A stretch of DNA of 64,000 bases from Neobacillus paridis (GTDB lineage: Bacteria; Bacillota; Bacilli; Bacillales; Cytobacillaceae), in assembly GCF_016765675.1 (NCBI RefSeq), contig NZ_JAESWB010000181.1:62001-126000 (forward strand). The letters are read 5' to 3'. The notes below the pieces were generated by a model. The model searched no databases. It saw only the letters and a program-made list of their open reading frames with translations, and had not been told where the DNA came from. Positions within the stretch are counted from its first letter, which is position 1. Each line of letters begins with the position of its first letter. Positions 7,663 to 16,472 of the stretch are shown here, in pieces. The position numbers and the translations under genes were made by a program.

Positions 7663-8558
7663 AACGGATTTTGTTTGTAGTGCTGCTGGCCGCCGCGGTG
7701 CTGGCCGGCTGCAGTTCAAGCCCCGATTATACGGTTAAAATCACAAATAAGCCTTATTTTCAACAAGATAAGGCGTCACCCATTGAGGTGAAGGTAACCG
7801 AAGGCGATAAGGCGGTTACGGGCTTAACTGTGACGGCAGAATTATCAATGGCCAATATGGATCACGGCACTGCTCAAATAACATTTACCGAGGGGAAGAA
7901 GGGCATCTATTCCGGCAAGGTGCAGCTGCCGATGACCGGAAAATATGAGGCGGCCTTCACCCTTGAGAAAGACGGCAAAAAGACCGAAAAGGTTATGAAT
8001 TTGAATGTGGAAAAACCAAAGGGAGTTGCCAAAATTAACGGCGAGTGGATTACCGCTGACGACCTTGCTTTTTATAAATTCATCAACCAGCTTCAGCTTG
8101 CGATTAACCGCGAGGCGGCGAAAAAGCAATATAGCGGCAAACAGTTAGAGGAGGAATTAACCTATTTAGATTCACAGTCGAAACTAGCTGAAGATCGGAA
8201 TCAGCTGCTGACGCAAATGATCCGTTTGCACGCGATGGCGCTGCTTGCTGAAGAGAAGGGCCATAAAGCTGCTGATGCCGAGGTTACCCAGGCGGTTACC
8301 CGAGCTCGCGGGCAATATCGCGAATATGGTTCGGCAATGAAATTGATCAAGGCTTACGGTGAGAAGAAATTTTGGACAATGGAAAAACAGCAGTACAAGC
8401 TGATTGTCCTCGCCTCGAAAGTTCAAGAGGATGTAAAGGCGCAAGTTAAACAGGAAAATCCTAAGGCCGGCGAGCAGGATCTCCTCTACCTGGCACAGCA
8501 AAAATACGAAGACCTCGTCGTTTCCGAGGTGAATTCGCTAAAGATTGAGATTTTGTAA
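7659..8558 (+). CDS. Lipoprotein with YtkA-like domain and SurA/PrsA-type helical region
   Basis: 299 residues. Signal peptide with lipobox LAGC (Cys about 18). Residues ~25-120 look like a YtkA/FixH-type beta-sandwich with the Met/His-rich stretch LSMANMDHG, a plausible copper-binding motif. Residues ~125-299 start with KINGEWITADDLAFYKFINQ and continue as charged amphipathic helices, as in the N-terminal chaperone region of SurA/PrsA-type foldases, but no parvulin domain follows. It is translationally coupled to nosF. No NosL copper chaperone is present in this window, so a role in copper delivery to or folding of NosZ is a reasonable inference, not shown. Confidence 0.7.
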   Translation: MKRILFVVLLAAAVLAGCSSSPDYTVKITNKPYFQQDKASPIEVKVTEGDKAVTGLTVTAELSMANMDHGTAQITFTEGKKGIYSGKVQLPMTGKYEAAFTLEKDGKKTEKVMNLNVEKPKGVAKINGEWITADDLAFYKFINQLQLAINREAAKKQYSGKQLEEELTYLDSQSKLAEDRNQLLTQMIRLHAMALLAEEKGHKAADAEVTQAVTRARGQYREYGSAMKLIKAYGEKKFWTMEKQQYKLIVLASKVQEDVKAQVKQENPKAGEQDLLYLAQQKYEDLVVSEVNSLKIEIL

Positions 8559-8734
8559 GTTTGTTGCTAGTTATCTGCTACCTATCGTTTATCACATAAC
8601 CGCTGGAGTTGAAGACGGTAGCCTTGGGAACAGGTTTGAAGTTTTGTTAAACCTTTTAAGGACAGTATGGTTGATTTTACGGGGAATTTTGTCCTTAAGA
8701 GGCTTTATTAAAGACAGTTTGACTGGTTTCTTCG

Positions 8735-8915
8735 ATCGGTTTGTCCTATAGGTCCTCCTATGGGACAGTTCGACTCTTTTTTCACCCGCTTGTGTCCCAT
8801 AGAGCTTTGCTATGGGACACTTCTACTCTTTTTCCACACAGTTTTGTCCCATAGGATTTCCCTATGGGACAGTTCGATACATTTGCTGAATCGTTTTGTC
8901 TGATAGACATTCCGC
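8735..8915. repeat. 52-nt tandem array of TGTCCCATAG hairpins
   Basis: Units start TGTCC(C/T)ATAG at 8743, 8794 and 8846, with a degenerate TGTCTGATAG at 8898 (steps 51, 52, 52). The first three contain a palindrome TGTCCCATAG-N6/7-CTATGGGACA, followed by a spacer near GTTCGACTCTTTTT. The array fills the convergent gap between the nos lipoprotein and the sugar dehydrogenase. It could act as a multi-hairpin transcription stop. Confidence 0.85.
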
Positions 8916-8922
8916 CAAAATC

Positions 8923-10029
8923 TTAATTACCATTTTTCAACAATACCCGATATAATTTATCATCAGTTTCATCAGGATTTCCGCGGCCATCAGTATTGTT
9001 GCTGATAAAATACAGATACTCACCATCTACAAAAATATCGCGGATTCTTCCTAAACCCGTTATCACCGGTTTCATCCGCATCCGTGCTAAATCAAACCTA
9101 AATACCGCATTGCCCCTTAGTGCTGCGACGTAAAGCTTACCATTGGATGCAGCCATCCCGGAAGGCGCCCAGGTTTTCTCACCTGATTGAAACAACGGCG
9201 TCACCATCCCCGCTTTCTTAGCCTGCCCTTGAATGACTGGCCAGCCGTAATTCATACCTGATTTGATCATATTAATTTCATCATGCGCCGACTGCCCATG
9301 CTCACTGGCATACAACCTCGAACCAAGCCAAGCCAGGCCCTGTGGATTACGGTGACCGTAGCTAAAAACAGATGACCCTGGAAATGGATTATCCGCGGGA
9401 ATCGAACCATCCAAATTCATTCGCAAAACTTTTCCATTTAACGACTTTACATTCTGGGCTAAATCCGGTTCAGTAGCATCTCCTGTTGTAATGTATAGTT
9501 TGCGGTCCGGACCTATTTTTAACCTGCCGCCGTGGTGATAAGCGGCGCTTGGAATCCTGTCAAGAAGGATGGCGGCTTCTGTCCACTCGTTGCCATTCGT
9601 CCTCAAGACAACGACACGATTAAACTGTCCCTTCTTTTCATCCCGATAAGTATAGTACGCATAGGCCTTGTGATTTTCGGAAAACTGCGGGTCTAATACA
9701 AAGCCAAGCAAACCGGCCTCTGCCGCTTCAGCCAATGGTTTTTCCAAGTGTACACGCTGCCGTTCGATTTTGCGGTTAGTAATTTTGACAATACTTCCCG
9801 TCCGCTCACTGATGTAGAAAGTTTGATTTACTCGATCAATAGACCAGGGAACCGATAAATTTTCTGCCAACACTTCCACTTCCTGTTGGACATCAACCGC
9901 GTCTCTATCAGGCTCCTGTGTCTGCTTTTTTTCGAAAAAAGAACAACCGGACAATAGCAAAACCAGCGTTAGAAAAATAGACCCGATCCGCCCCAACAAC
10001 AGATACCCCCTTTTCTTTATGAAGGACAT
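8923..10029 (-). CDS. PQQ-dependent sugar dehydrogenase-type lipoprotein
   Basis: 368 residues with a lipoprotein signal ending LLLSGC and a six-bladed beta-propeller of the glucose/sorbosone dehydrogenase family. Recognisable motifs are PWSID near the start, AGLLGFVLDPQF, AYYTYRDE, YHHGGRLKIGPDRKLYITTGDA, GSVFSYGHRNPQGLAW and ASEHGQSAHDEINMI. The family typically uses pyrroloquinoline quinone and calcium to oxidise aldose sugars, on the outer face of the membrane here. No PQQ biosynthesis gene lies in the window, so the cofactor and substrate are uncertain. The gene is flanked on both sides by arrays with a 52-nt pitch. Confidence 0.85.
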   Translation of the reverse strand: MSFIKKRGYLLLGRIGSIFLTLVLLLSGCSFFEKKQTQEPDRDAVDVQQEVEVLAENLSVPWSIDRVNQTFYISERTGSIVKITNRKIERQRVHLEKPLAEAAEAGLLGFVLDPQFSENHKAYAYYTYRDEKKGQFNRVVVLRTNGNEWTEAAILLDRIPSAAYHHGGRLKIGPDRKLYITTGDATEPDLAQNVKSLNGKVLRMNLDGSIPADNPFPGSSVFSYGHRNPQGLAWLGSRLYASEHGQSAHDEINMIKSGMNYGWPVIQGQAKKAGMVTPLFQSGEKTWAPSGMAASNGKLYVAALRGNAVFRFDLARMRMKPVITGLGRIRDIFVDGEYLYFISNNTDGRGNPDETDDKLYRVLLKNGN

Positions 10030-10320
10030 CCCCTACAATTTCCAAGCTCCTTTAATACTTCATCCGCCTGGTGAAGGACATTTCCCCTATATTTTATGAT
10101 TCTTTTGTCCTTCATCCACCTGATGAAAGACATTTCCCCTAATTTCCAAGCTCCTTTTGTCCTTCATCCACCCGATGAAAGACATTTCCCCTAATTTCCA
10201 AGCTCCTTTTGTCCTTCATCCACCCGATGAAAGACATTTCCCCCAAATTCCAAGACCGTTTTGTCCTTTATTCTTCTTAAAAAAGACTATAATCGGTTTG
10301 TCCTTCATTCTTTGAAATTC
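10030..10320. repeat. 52-nt tandem array of GTCCTTCATC hairpins
   Basis: TGTCC cores start at 10106, 10158, 10210 and 10262 (exact 52-nt steps). A degenerate unit (TAATACTTCATCC) lies one step earlier at about 10053, and a last core at 10299. Each unit has the palindrome GTCCTTCATC-cacc-GATGAAAGAC and then TTTCCCCTAATTTCCAAGC. The array lies upstream of the sugar dehydrogenase start and downstream of the HAD gene end. Confidence 0.85.
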
Positions 10321-10342
10321 CGAGCTCGATTTCTCCCTCAAC

Positions 10343-11200
10343 CTACAACACTTCAAGAATTGCCTTGCCCACGCCGCTGTTCTCATTGGTGTCGGTAACA
10401 ACATCGCAAAGCGCTTTAATTTCATCACTGGCATTGCCCATTGCCACCGCGCGGCCGGCCTTTTCCAGCATCGAAATATCATTAAAATTATCACCGATGG
10501 CCATCGTATCCGCTAAGGCAATGTCCATCGCCTTCGTAAACGCCTCGAGGGCCACCCCCTTCTGCGCCTTTTTATAGGTAATTTCAATATTTTCATAACC
10601 TGATTTAGTGACCTCTAACTCATCATATACTGCAAGGGCGGTGCTGGCTGCCTTCAGTCTGCCAGGGTCCTCAAAGGAATAAGCGAGAAATTTATAAATC
10701 ATCTTCTCGTCATCGACAAATAGCTGCTCATAGTCCTCTACCATGTGGATCAAGCCGTCGCGCACCCTTGCCCCCGCCGCAACAGTAATTTCATCACGAT
10801 CCGCTTCGGGGTTAGCGCTCATCACAATATCAACAAGAGTAGAAACAGCTTTATCGGCATCTGTCGAGTAGGCACCATGATTGGTATAAACTTCGAAATA
10901 AATATCATTCTCCGACAGTTTCGCCGCTGTCTCGCGGGCCAGTTGTTTCGGAATCGGGTTGGCCGAAATCACATCCCCTTCCTTAGAGCGGACCTCAGCG
11001 CCATTCACACAAATCACCGGGCAGCTCAAGCCAGCGGCATGCAGGACATAGGTGGCCTCCTGATAGGATCGGCCCGTTGCCACAACCACCTCAACCCCTT
11101 GGGATTGTGCTTTTAGAATCGCCTGTTTATTTCCCTCGGGTATTTCCTGCATCGAATTTAACAAGGTTCCATCCATATCGATAGCAATACATTTTATCAT
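10343..11200 (-). CDS. Cof-type HAD-superfamily phosphatase
   Basis: 285 residues. HAD motif I is DMDGTLLNS at the N-terminus, motif II is in VVATGRSYQEA, and the C-terminal motif IV is MAIGDNFNDISML, with a type C2 cap between. These are the signatures of the Cof/YidA subfamily, Mg-dependent phosphatases acting on sugar phosphates, flavin mononucleotide or similar small phosphates in the cytoplasm. The exact substrate cannot be inferred from sequence. It is monocistronic; the start has a weak upstream site (AGGGTGAAACAG). Confidence 0.88.
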   Translation of the reverse strand: MIKCIAIDMDGTLLNSMQEIPEGNKQAILKAQSQGVEVVVATGRSYQEATYVLHAAGLSCPVICVNGAEVRSKEGDVISANPIPKQLARETAAKLSENDIYFEVYTNHGAYSTDADKAVSTLVDIVMSANPEADRDEITVAAGARVRDGLIHMVEDYEQLFVDDEKMIYKFLAYSFEDPGRLKAASTALAVYDELEVTKSGYENIEITYKKAQKGVALEAFTKAMDIALADTMAIGDNFNDISMLEKAGRAVAMGNASDEIKALCDVVTDTNENSGVGKAILEVL

Positions 11201-11271
11201 TCTGTTTCACCCTTTAAATAAATAATACCGGTATTTTACCATTTTTCTCCGAATTGTTCCTGCATCGAGCC

Positions 11272-11940
11272 TCAAGACAAATACTTGCTGCCTTCCCTCA
11301 CACTCAGCGGAGCTAAACGACTCCCCTCGATAAATCCCTTAACAGACAGCGGATTTGTCTTGGAATACTCCCTTAATGCCCAGCCAATCGCCTTTTGGAT
11401 AAAAAATTCCTTGCTGGCGGCATTTAATCGGATGTATTGATACAACCTCTCTTCATTTGTCGCTTGTTTATATTTTAATTGAAAAAGAATTGCCGTCCGC
11501 CGTAGCCACATATTGTCATGAGTCGCCCAGCCATCAATCGTCTCATCGACAACTTCCGGGAACTTTTGCGCAATGTTTCCAACTGGCTTTGCAGCAAGGG
11601 CATCAACCGTATCCCACCAAGATTTTGTTGTAATCAAAGTTTCCATCAGTGCTACATCACTTTTTTGCAGCTTACTTAATGATTTTTCAATATAGGTTAA
11701 AGCCGCATATTGATATTCCCGTTGTTGCATTTGCCAAAGTTCCAGGACTAATTCATGATGAAACGGCTCTTTTACTATTCCCGTCTCTTGAAAAAATCGC
11801 TTTTCAATCTCTCTTCGTTGTGGCGTCTTAATTCCAAAGAAGGGAAAGCGGTTCTTCATATATCGTTCCATTTGTTCGGCATTGGCCGGGTTTTGGTTTG
11901 CCTTAAAAAGACTTGTTAACGGGGCAATGTTAATTGGCAT
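11272..11940 (-). CDS. AlkD-like DNA alkylation repair protein
   Basis: 222 residues built almost entirely of HEAT-like helical repeats. The segment FPFFGIKTPQRREIEKRFF near the N-terminus and the SWWDTVDALAAKPVG and FIQKAIGWALREYSK regions match the AlkD family of DNA glycosylases that remove alkylated purines without base flipping. The catalytic-type Asp/Trp region (WWDTVD) is present. It is monocistronic. Confidence 0.85.
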   Translation of the reverse strand: MPINIAPLTSLFKANQNPANAEQMERYMKNRFPFFGIKTPQRREIEKRFFQETGIVKEPFHHELVLELWQMQQREYQYAALTYIEKSLSKLQKSDVALMETLITTKSWWDTVDALAAKPVGNIAQKFPEVVDETIDGWATHDNMWLRRTAILFQLKYKQATNEERLYQYIRLNAASKEFFIQKAIGWALREYSKTNPLSVKGFIEGSRLAPLSVREGSKYLS

Positions 11941-12075
11941 GATCGATCAGTCCTTTATAAAAAATAGCATATTAAAGTATTCTCTTTTTTCCTAAAATAA
12001 CCTTTTTAATTGGAGAATAAAGCAGACAATAGCCGCCAAACTATCAATAGCAATTAATCGAAAGGAGCAATCAGG

Positions 12076-12231
12076 ATGACCAAGAAATTCAACAAAGGCA
12101 GCCGCAATCAAAATTCACCGCAGGCAGGACAGATGGGAGAGGAATTTACCGCTGAATTTGTCAGCGGGGACAACAGCAAAGGCAACAAACGCAACAAGAG
12201 CCAGCAAAGCAAAACCAATCCGCATAAGTAA
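12076..12231 (+). CDS. Small hydrophilic protein, possibly gamma-SASP-like spore protein
   Basis: A 51-residue ORF starting ATG 12076 after AAAGGAG at 12061-12067. It is rich in Asn, Gln, Lys, Ser and Gly, with no hydrophobic segment. The stretch MGEEFTAEFVSGDN recalls the QFGTEFASETN repeat of gamma-type small acid-soluble spore proteins, and the K/N/Q-rich composition fits, but it is a single repeat and far shorter than SspE. A spore role is inferred. A TGTCAGGCAC palindrome follows immediately and may terminate it. Confidence 0.55.
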   Translation: MTKKFNKGSRNQNSPQAGQMGEEFTAEFVSGDNSKGNKRNKSQQSKTNPHK

Positions 12232-12235
12232 AAAG

Positions 12236-12284
12236 GGTGTCAGGCACTATGTGAATTTTTCACATGGTGCCTGACACCGGACTA
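12236..12284. terminator. Long perfect palindrome with TGTCAGGCAC arms
   Basis: GGTGTCAGGCACTATGTGAA and its mirrored arm TTCACATGGTGCCTGACACC form a hairpin of about 20 bp. Related arms occur at 40301-40336 (GTCAGGC...GCCTGAC) and 57671-57685 (GGTGTCAGGCACC). It probably ends transcription of the preceding small gene, though there is no long T-tract. Confidence 0.6.
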
Positions 12285-12448
12285 ATAAGTATATTAAAAA
12301 TGGTGAAATCGATTTTTCCCTATTACCCTTTTAGTTTAAATTGCCTTTTTTACAGAAATTAAAAAAATGCTTTATTCGTATAAAAACGCTGAAACTTTCG
12401 GGTAATTTTTCCGTATATGGTATTATAGGGAAAAGAGGAGGTTGATTT

Positions 12449-12655
12449 ATGGGCAAGATCTTTCTTTATCTTTTGTTATTCTTATTAGGTGTAACAATTA
12501 TTAGTTTTATTTTAGGGTATCATATCTTTGCTTATAGTGTAGGTTCCATTTTGGGTACTGCTGCAATTGGGGTAAGTTTTGTTTATTCAGCAAGAGATGA
12601 TGATCGGTTCAGACCCAATTATTTGAATAACAATATAGGTGATAAGAAGAAATAA
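12449..12655 (+). CDS. Small two-helix membrane protein
   Basis: 68 residues. Two adjacent hydrophobic helices, IFLYLLLFLLGVTIISFIL and FAYSVGSILGTAAIGVSFVY, are followed by a charged tail RDDDRFRPN. A good AGAGGAGG site precedes the ATG. The pattern resembles short Bacillus membrane proteins of the DUF5316 type, but I do not recognise it securely and assign no function. It ends in the terminator at 12654-12688. Confidence 0.65.
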   Translation: MGKIFLYLLLFLLGVTIISFILGYHIFAYSVGSILGTAAIGVSFVYSARDDDRFRPNYLNNNIGDKKK

Positions 12656-12688
12656 AAACGCAACTGGTGAAAATCCAGTTGCGTTTTT
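12654..12688. terminator. Bidirectional intrinsic terminator
   Basis: AAAAACGCAACTGG-tgaaaat-CCAGTTGCGTTTTT, a 12+ bp stem with A and T tracts, between the convergent small membrane protein gene and the double P-loop ATPase gene. Confidence 0.88.
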
Positions 12689-12691
12689 AAA

Positions 12692-13786
12692 TTAGTCTTT
12701 CGCGATTTCCTCTATCTCGGCTTCAATTTTTCGCTGGATTTGTTCGACAACCGAAAAGTCCATGGCGGCAACATAGATGGCTTCGAGTTCGTCATGAAGT
12801 TCTTTGGCTTTGGCGAGGTATGAGGTGGCCTCGGCCATTTTCCTTTTATATTGCGCGGAGATTTTGCTGATAATGTCGGCAAAAATATCGTCGGTTCCCG
12901 GCTCGATCAAAATTTCGTACATATCGATAATTTCATCGCCATCGCGGCTCGGAAAATATTCATGGGGGGCGGTGCTGTCAAAAATGGCAATGCCTAATTC
13001 CCGGAAAATCAGCATATCCAAGCTGTTCGGATCAAAGCCGCAATGATAAATTTCCACATCGATGCCGCGCTCCTCGGCTGCAGCTGCCAGCTTTTTCAGC
13101 AGGGTGGATTTCCCTGAACCGGGACGTCCCTTTATAAAGTAACGCTTGGGGATGTCTTCGGTTAAGTTCGGGACAAAATCCACTGCTCCCATTGGAGTCG
13201 CTGCCCCTAAAAAGCGGTGACGGACATCGGATGGTTTATTCAGCTTCATTTTTCCAAAAAACGACTCGATTAATTTGTTCGTCAACTGATCCGCTTTTTG
13301 AAAGTCCATACTGTTAATATAGATTTTTTCCCAATCATCATGCACTTCTAACGCCTGTTTAAAGGTCGCATAAGCCTGTTCAAACGACTCGCCGATTTGC
13401 TTGCTCAGCTTTTCAATTGCCTTTTTCCGGGCAGCAAGTGCCTTGGCATCCCAGGCTTCGCCTAAATTAATGTACTCTTCCACGGCCCCCGGTGCTTTCG
13501 GCTCAATCACATGCGGTGCAGTGCCGTCAACAATACCGACCTTTAGTGCAGGAATCAGCACCCCATCAATCGAGTTATTATCGGAGGAGCAATGTAATAA
13601 TTCAATATCATAGCCCTTTTCCAGCCACTCTTTAGCGATGTTTTTCATCAGCGAGGACTTTCCCGTTCCCGGCCCGCCTTTTAAAATAAAGATCCGATTC
13701 AACCCTTGAAGATTGGAATCATACAAATTGTGGAAGCCTCTGGCTGTATTACCGCCTGCAAAATAATTTTTGATTTTTCCTGGCAT
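12692..13786 (-). CDS. Protein with two tandem P-loop ATPase domains
   Basis: 364 residues made of two related halves. The first has Walker A KGGPGTGKSSLM (about residues 36-47) and the second KGRPGSGKSTLL (about 219-230). After each P-loop the same pattern follows: EKGYDIELLHCSSDNNSIDG and ERGIDVEIYHCGFDPNSLDM. Both halves end with DDWEKIYINSMDFQKAD or HDELEAIYVAAMDFSVVE, so the gene arose by internal duplication. It belongs to an uncharacterised Firmicutes family (PRK06851-like in my recollection). The cellular role is unknown. Minus-strand start ATG 13786 is preceded by AAAGGGAGTG. Confidence 0.8.
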   Translation of the reverse strand: MPGKIKNYFAGGNTARGFHNLYDSNLQGLNRIFILKGGPGTGKSSLMKNIAKEWLEKGYDIELLHCSSDNNSIDGVLIPALKVGIVDGTAPHVIEPKAPGAVEEYINLGEAWDAKALAARKKAIEKLSKQIGESFEQAYATFKQALEVHDDWEKIYINSMDFQKADQLTNKLIESFFGKMKLNKPSDVRHRFLGAATPMGAVDFVPNLTEDIPKRYFIKGRPGSGKSTLLKKLAAAAEERGIDVEIYHCGFDPNSLDMLIFRELGIAIFDSTAPHEYFPSRDGDEIIDMYEILIEPGTDDIFADIISKISAQYKRKMAEATSYLAKAKELHDELEAIYVAAMDFSVVEQIQRKIEAEIEEIAKD

Positions 13787-13893
13787 TCGTCGACACTCCC
13801 TTTGTTAACAAATATCTGCATAGATGAGAACCTCAATGATTTTTCACCCTATCTTATGCAGGAGTTTCTTATAGGTGAAGCCCAGAAAATTTT

Positions 13894-14370
13894 TCATTTC
13901 GTCAAATTAACAATTTCCGCTCCGGTGATTTCCTTCAGTTGACCGGGCCCCAGCACCACCTGCATGCCGATTTTTCCGGCGCTGACAACGATCGAGTCGA
14001 GCGGCAGGCAGCTTTCATCGATAAAGGTGCGGTACTGTTTCTTCATCCCGATCGGTGAACAGCCGCCGCGGATATAGCCGGTCCATTTTTGAATATCCTT
14101 GACCGGCACCATTTCCATGTTTTTCTCACCAGCTGCTTTGGCAGCCTTTTTCAAATCCAATTCCTCCGCCACCGGAATGACAAACACATAAATATTCCTG
14201 CTTGCCCCTTGGGCGACGAGCGTTTTATAGACCTCTTTTGGATCCTTGCCAATTTTTGCAGCCACAGAAATCCCATCAATTTTTTCATCCTTATGATCAT
14301 ATATCAGGACCTCATAGCTGATTTTGTGTGTATCGAGCAGCCGCATTGCGTTAGTTTTTGCATGTGCCAT
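13894..14370 (-). CDS. ybaK: Cys-tRNA(Pro)/Cys-tRNA(Cys) deacylase YbaK
   Basis: 158 residues of the YbaK/ProX editing domain. Family landmarks are AVAAKIG-type [17 protein letters not shown], the conserved Lys in [10 protein letters not shown], and [21 protein letters not shown] near the C-terminus. YbaK enzymes hydrolyse Cys wrongly attached to tRNA(Pro) in the cytoplasm. It is a single gene without obvious operon partners. Confidence 0.9.
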   Translation of the reverse strand: MAHAKTNAMRLLDTHKISYEVLIYDHKDEKIDGISVAAKIGKDPKEVYKTLVAQGASRNIYVFVIPVAEELDLKKAAKAAGEKNMEMVPVKDIQKWTGYIRGGCSPIGMKKQYRTFIDESCLPLDSIVVSAGKIGMQVVLGPGQLKEITGAEIVNLTK

Positions 14371-14609
14371 TTTGCCTCATCCTTTTGTTCAAAAAATTAC
14401 TTTTTATTATAGCAGTATTTTGCCGGCCCCTTCTAGTCATGCAAGAACCAGCCGAATCCCCGGCAAATTTCCACAAATTCACCGCTATTTTGTCACCCAT
14501 TTGTCACTTTATCAAACAATGATTATAGTAAACTTATATTAATTGGAATCAAGGACCATTTTTCCCAACGAAGTTACAGTTATTAACCTGTAAATAGTTG
14601 ATTCCTATT

Positions 14610-14625
14610 TGTGAAAGGCGTCACA
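14610..14625 (+). promoter_or_regulatory. Fnr/Crp-type box upstream of the B12/radical SAM gene
   Basis: TTGTGA-AAGGCG-TCACAA (core TGTGA-N6-TCACA at 14610-14625) is a perfect palindrome ending 38 nt before the ATG. It matches the boxes at the nos and regulator promoters. The nearest -10-like sequence (TATATA at 14642-14647) is 2-4 nt closer than ideal, so activation or repression cannot be decided. Confidence 0.6.
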
Positions 14626-14662
14626 AGTGGATTATTCATAATATATAGGAGTGTTGTTGCAA

Positions 14663-16471
14663 ATGAGCTATGATTTAGTACTGCTGCATGCGCCAAGTGT
14701 CTACGACTTTCGGAAAAGTTCTGTACTGGCTGGTCCGATCAGCGATGTCGTGCCGTCATCGCCAGTATTTGAAATGTATCCGATCGGACTAACAAGCATC
14801 GCAGATTATTTGGAGCGGTACGGACTGCGGGTAAAAATTATTAATATCGCCAACCGGATGCTGATGAGCCGGGATTTCAATGTCGAAAAAAAATTAAAAA
14901 ACATCAAGACCCGGGCATTCGGGATTGACCTCCACTGGCTGCCGCATGCGCACGGCAGCATCGAGCTGGCAAAAATCGTGAAACAACTGCATCCTGAGAC
15001 ACCGATTATTTTTGGCGGCTTATCCGCCACTTACTACCATAAAGACTTAATCGAGTATCCGTTTATCGACTTTGTCATGCGCGGCGATTCAACGGAAAAG
15101 CTGATGCTGTTGTTGATGAATAAATTAGAAATGGGCAACACCTATTATGCCGATATTCCCAATTTAACCTGGAAGAAGGGCGGTCAAATCGGCTATAATC
15201 CGTTGACCTATGTACCTAAGGACCTGGATGATATCGATATTCCTGGCTACCGCTACACGATCCGCTCGGTGTTTAAATACCGCAACATCCTTGATCCGCT
15301 GCCATACAATGGCTGGCTGCACTATCCCAACACCGCGCTGTTAACCGCGCGCGGCTGTACCCAGAACTGCCTGATCTGCGGCGGTTCGCGAGAGGCCTAT
15401 CAGCAAAACTGCCAGCGGCAATCACTGGCCTTGCGGTCACCGGAGAAACTCGCCAGTGACATTCAGTTTATTTCCCGGTTTAGCCGGGCACCAATTTTCA
15501 TTCTTCATGACTTACGGCAGGGGGGCCGCAAGTATGTCGAAGAGTTTTTCAGCCGGGTCAAACAGCTTCATTTGAAAAATGAAATTGTGTTTGAATTATT
15601 CCAGTACGCGGATGAGGACTATTTCAAGCTGATCGAAGACAGCGTGCCAAAATACAGCATTGAAATCACCCTGGAAACACATGATGAAAACATTCGCCGC
15701 TATAACGGGAAATTCAGCTGTACAAACGCCAAAGTGATCGAAACCTTAAATTTCGCTTTAAAGCATAACTGTAAAAAAATTGATCTGTTCTTCATGGTCG
15801 GAATCCCGCGGCAGACGTACGAAAGTGCAATCGCCAATATTGATTTCTGTGAAAAAATTCACCTTGCCTGCCACGAGGACCGGCGAATCTATTACTTTAT
15901 CGCTCCGCTCGCGCCGTTTTTGGACCCGGCGAGCCCGGCGTTTGAGCATCCGGAAATGTACGGCTACAAAAAGCTGTGCCACAGCTTGGAGGACCACCGC
16001 AAGGCGATTACCCAGCCGTCATGGAAGCATATGCTAAGCTATGAAACAAATGAAATGACCCGTGATGATATCGTCAATGCGACGTATGAAGCGGCGGCAA
16101 AGCTGAACGAATTTAAACGAAACTATCAGCTGATTGACCAAGCCAGCTACGAAGAAATTCAATGGAAAATCGCCAAATCACAGGAATACATTGAAAAAAT
16201 CGACCACATTCTCGTGCTCCCCGAGGCCGACCAGGCAGGAGCACTGGCAGAGCTACGCAAGGAAATCGAACAGCTCAACAACTACAGCATTTGCGGTAAA
16301 AATGAACTGAAATGGGAAGTACAGAAGAATTACGCCAACATCTTTTCACTGACAATGGTTGGCTTGGAGCAACTTTTACAAGAATATGCCAATAAAATTC
16401 AATCCCAGCTGCACCAGGAGCAGCGCCATCAATTTAAGCTGAAACCAGAACAGCGGAAGGCCAAACTGTAA
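14663..16471 (+). CDS. B12-binding-domain radical SAM protein
   Basis: 602 residues. The N-terminal ~170 residues resemble a cobalamin-binding Rossmann domain (GLTSIADYLERYGLRVKII, FGIDLHWLPHAHGSIELAK, PIIFGGLSATYYH). The radical SAM domain has the cluster motif CTQNCLIC (C-x3-C-x2-C) followed by GG. The C-terminal 150 residues are charged helices. It resembles the TIGR04190-type B12/radical SAM family of unknown substrate. I chose ATG 14663 behind TAGGAG; GTG 14651 is in frame. The gene stands alone behind an Fnr-type box, which suggests use under oxygen limitation. The substrate is unknown. Confidence 0.85.
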   Translation: MSYDLVLLHAPSVYDFRKSSVLAGPISDVVPSSPVFEMYPIGLTSIADYLERYGLRVKIINIANRMLMSRDFNVEKKLKNIKTRAFGIDLHWLPHAHGSIELAKIVKQLHPETPIIFGGLSATYYHKDLIEYPFIDFVMRGDSTEKLMLLLMNKLEMGNTYYADIPNLTWKKGGQIGYNPLTYVPKDLDDIDIPGYRYTIRSVFKYRNILDPLPYNGWLHYPNTALLTARGCTQNCLICGGSREAYQQNCQRQSLALRSPEKLASDIQFISRFSRAPIFILHDLRQGGRKYVEEFFSRVKQLHLKNEIVFELFQYADEDYFKLIEDSVPKYSIEITLETHDENIRRYNGKFSCTNAKVIETLNFALKHNCKKIDLFFMVGIPRQTYESAIANIDFCEKIHLACHEDRRIYYFIAPLAPFLDPASPAFEHPEMYGYKKLCHSLEDHRKAITQPSWKHMLSYETNEMTRDDIVNATYEAAAKLNEFKRNYQLIDQASYEEIQWKIAKSQEYIEKIDHILVLPEADQAGALAELRKEIEQLNNYSICGKNELKWEVQKNYANIFSLTMVGLEQLLQEYANKIQSQLHQEQRHQFKLKPEQRKAKL

Positions 16472-16472
16472 A

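Noticed and set aside
1-8558. Missing nosR, nosX and nosL read as a defective nos cluster
   Set aside because: Clade II Gram-positive clusters typically lack nosR and nosX, and all nosZ ligands and nosDFY motifs are intact, so the cluster looks functional.
8545-8751. 68-codon frame overlapping the end of the nos lipoprotein gene
   Set aside because: It runs into the 52-nt hairpin array, has no ribosome site and no recognisable sequence.
12248-12265. TGTGA...TCACA inside the palindrome at 12236-12284 as an Fnr box
   Set aside because: The spacer is 5 nt, not 6, and it is simply the tip of a long terminator-like hairpin between genes.
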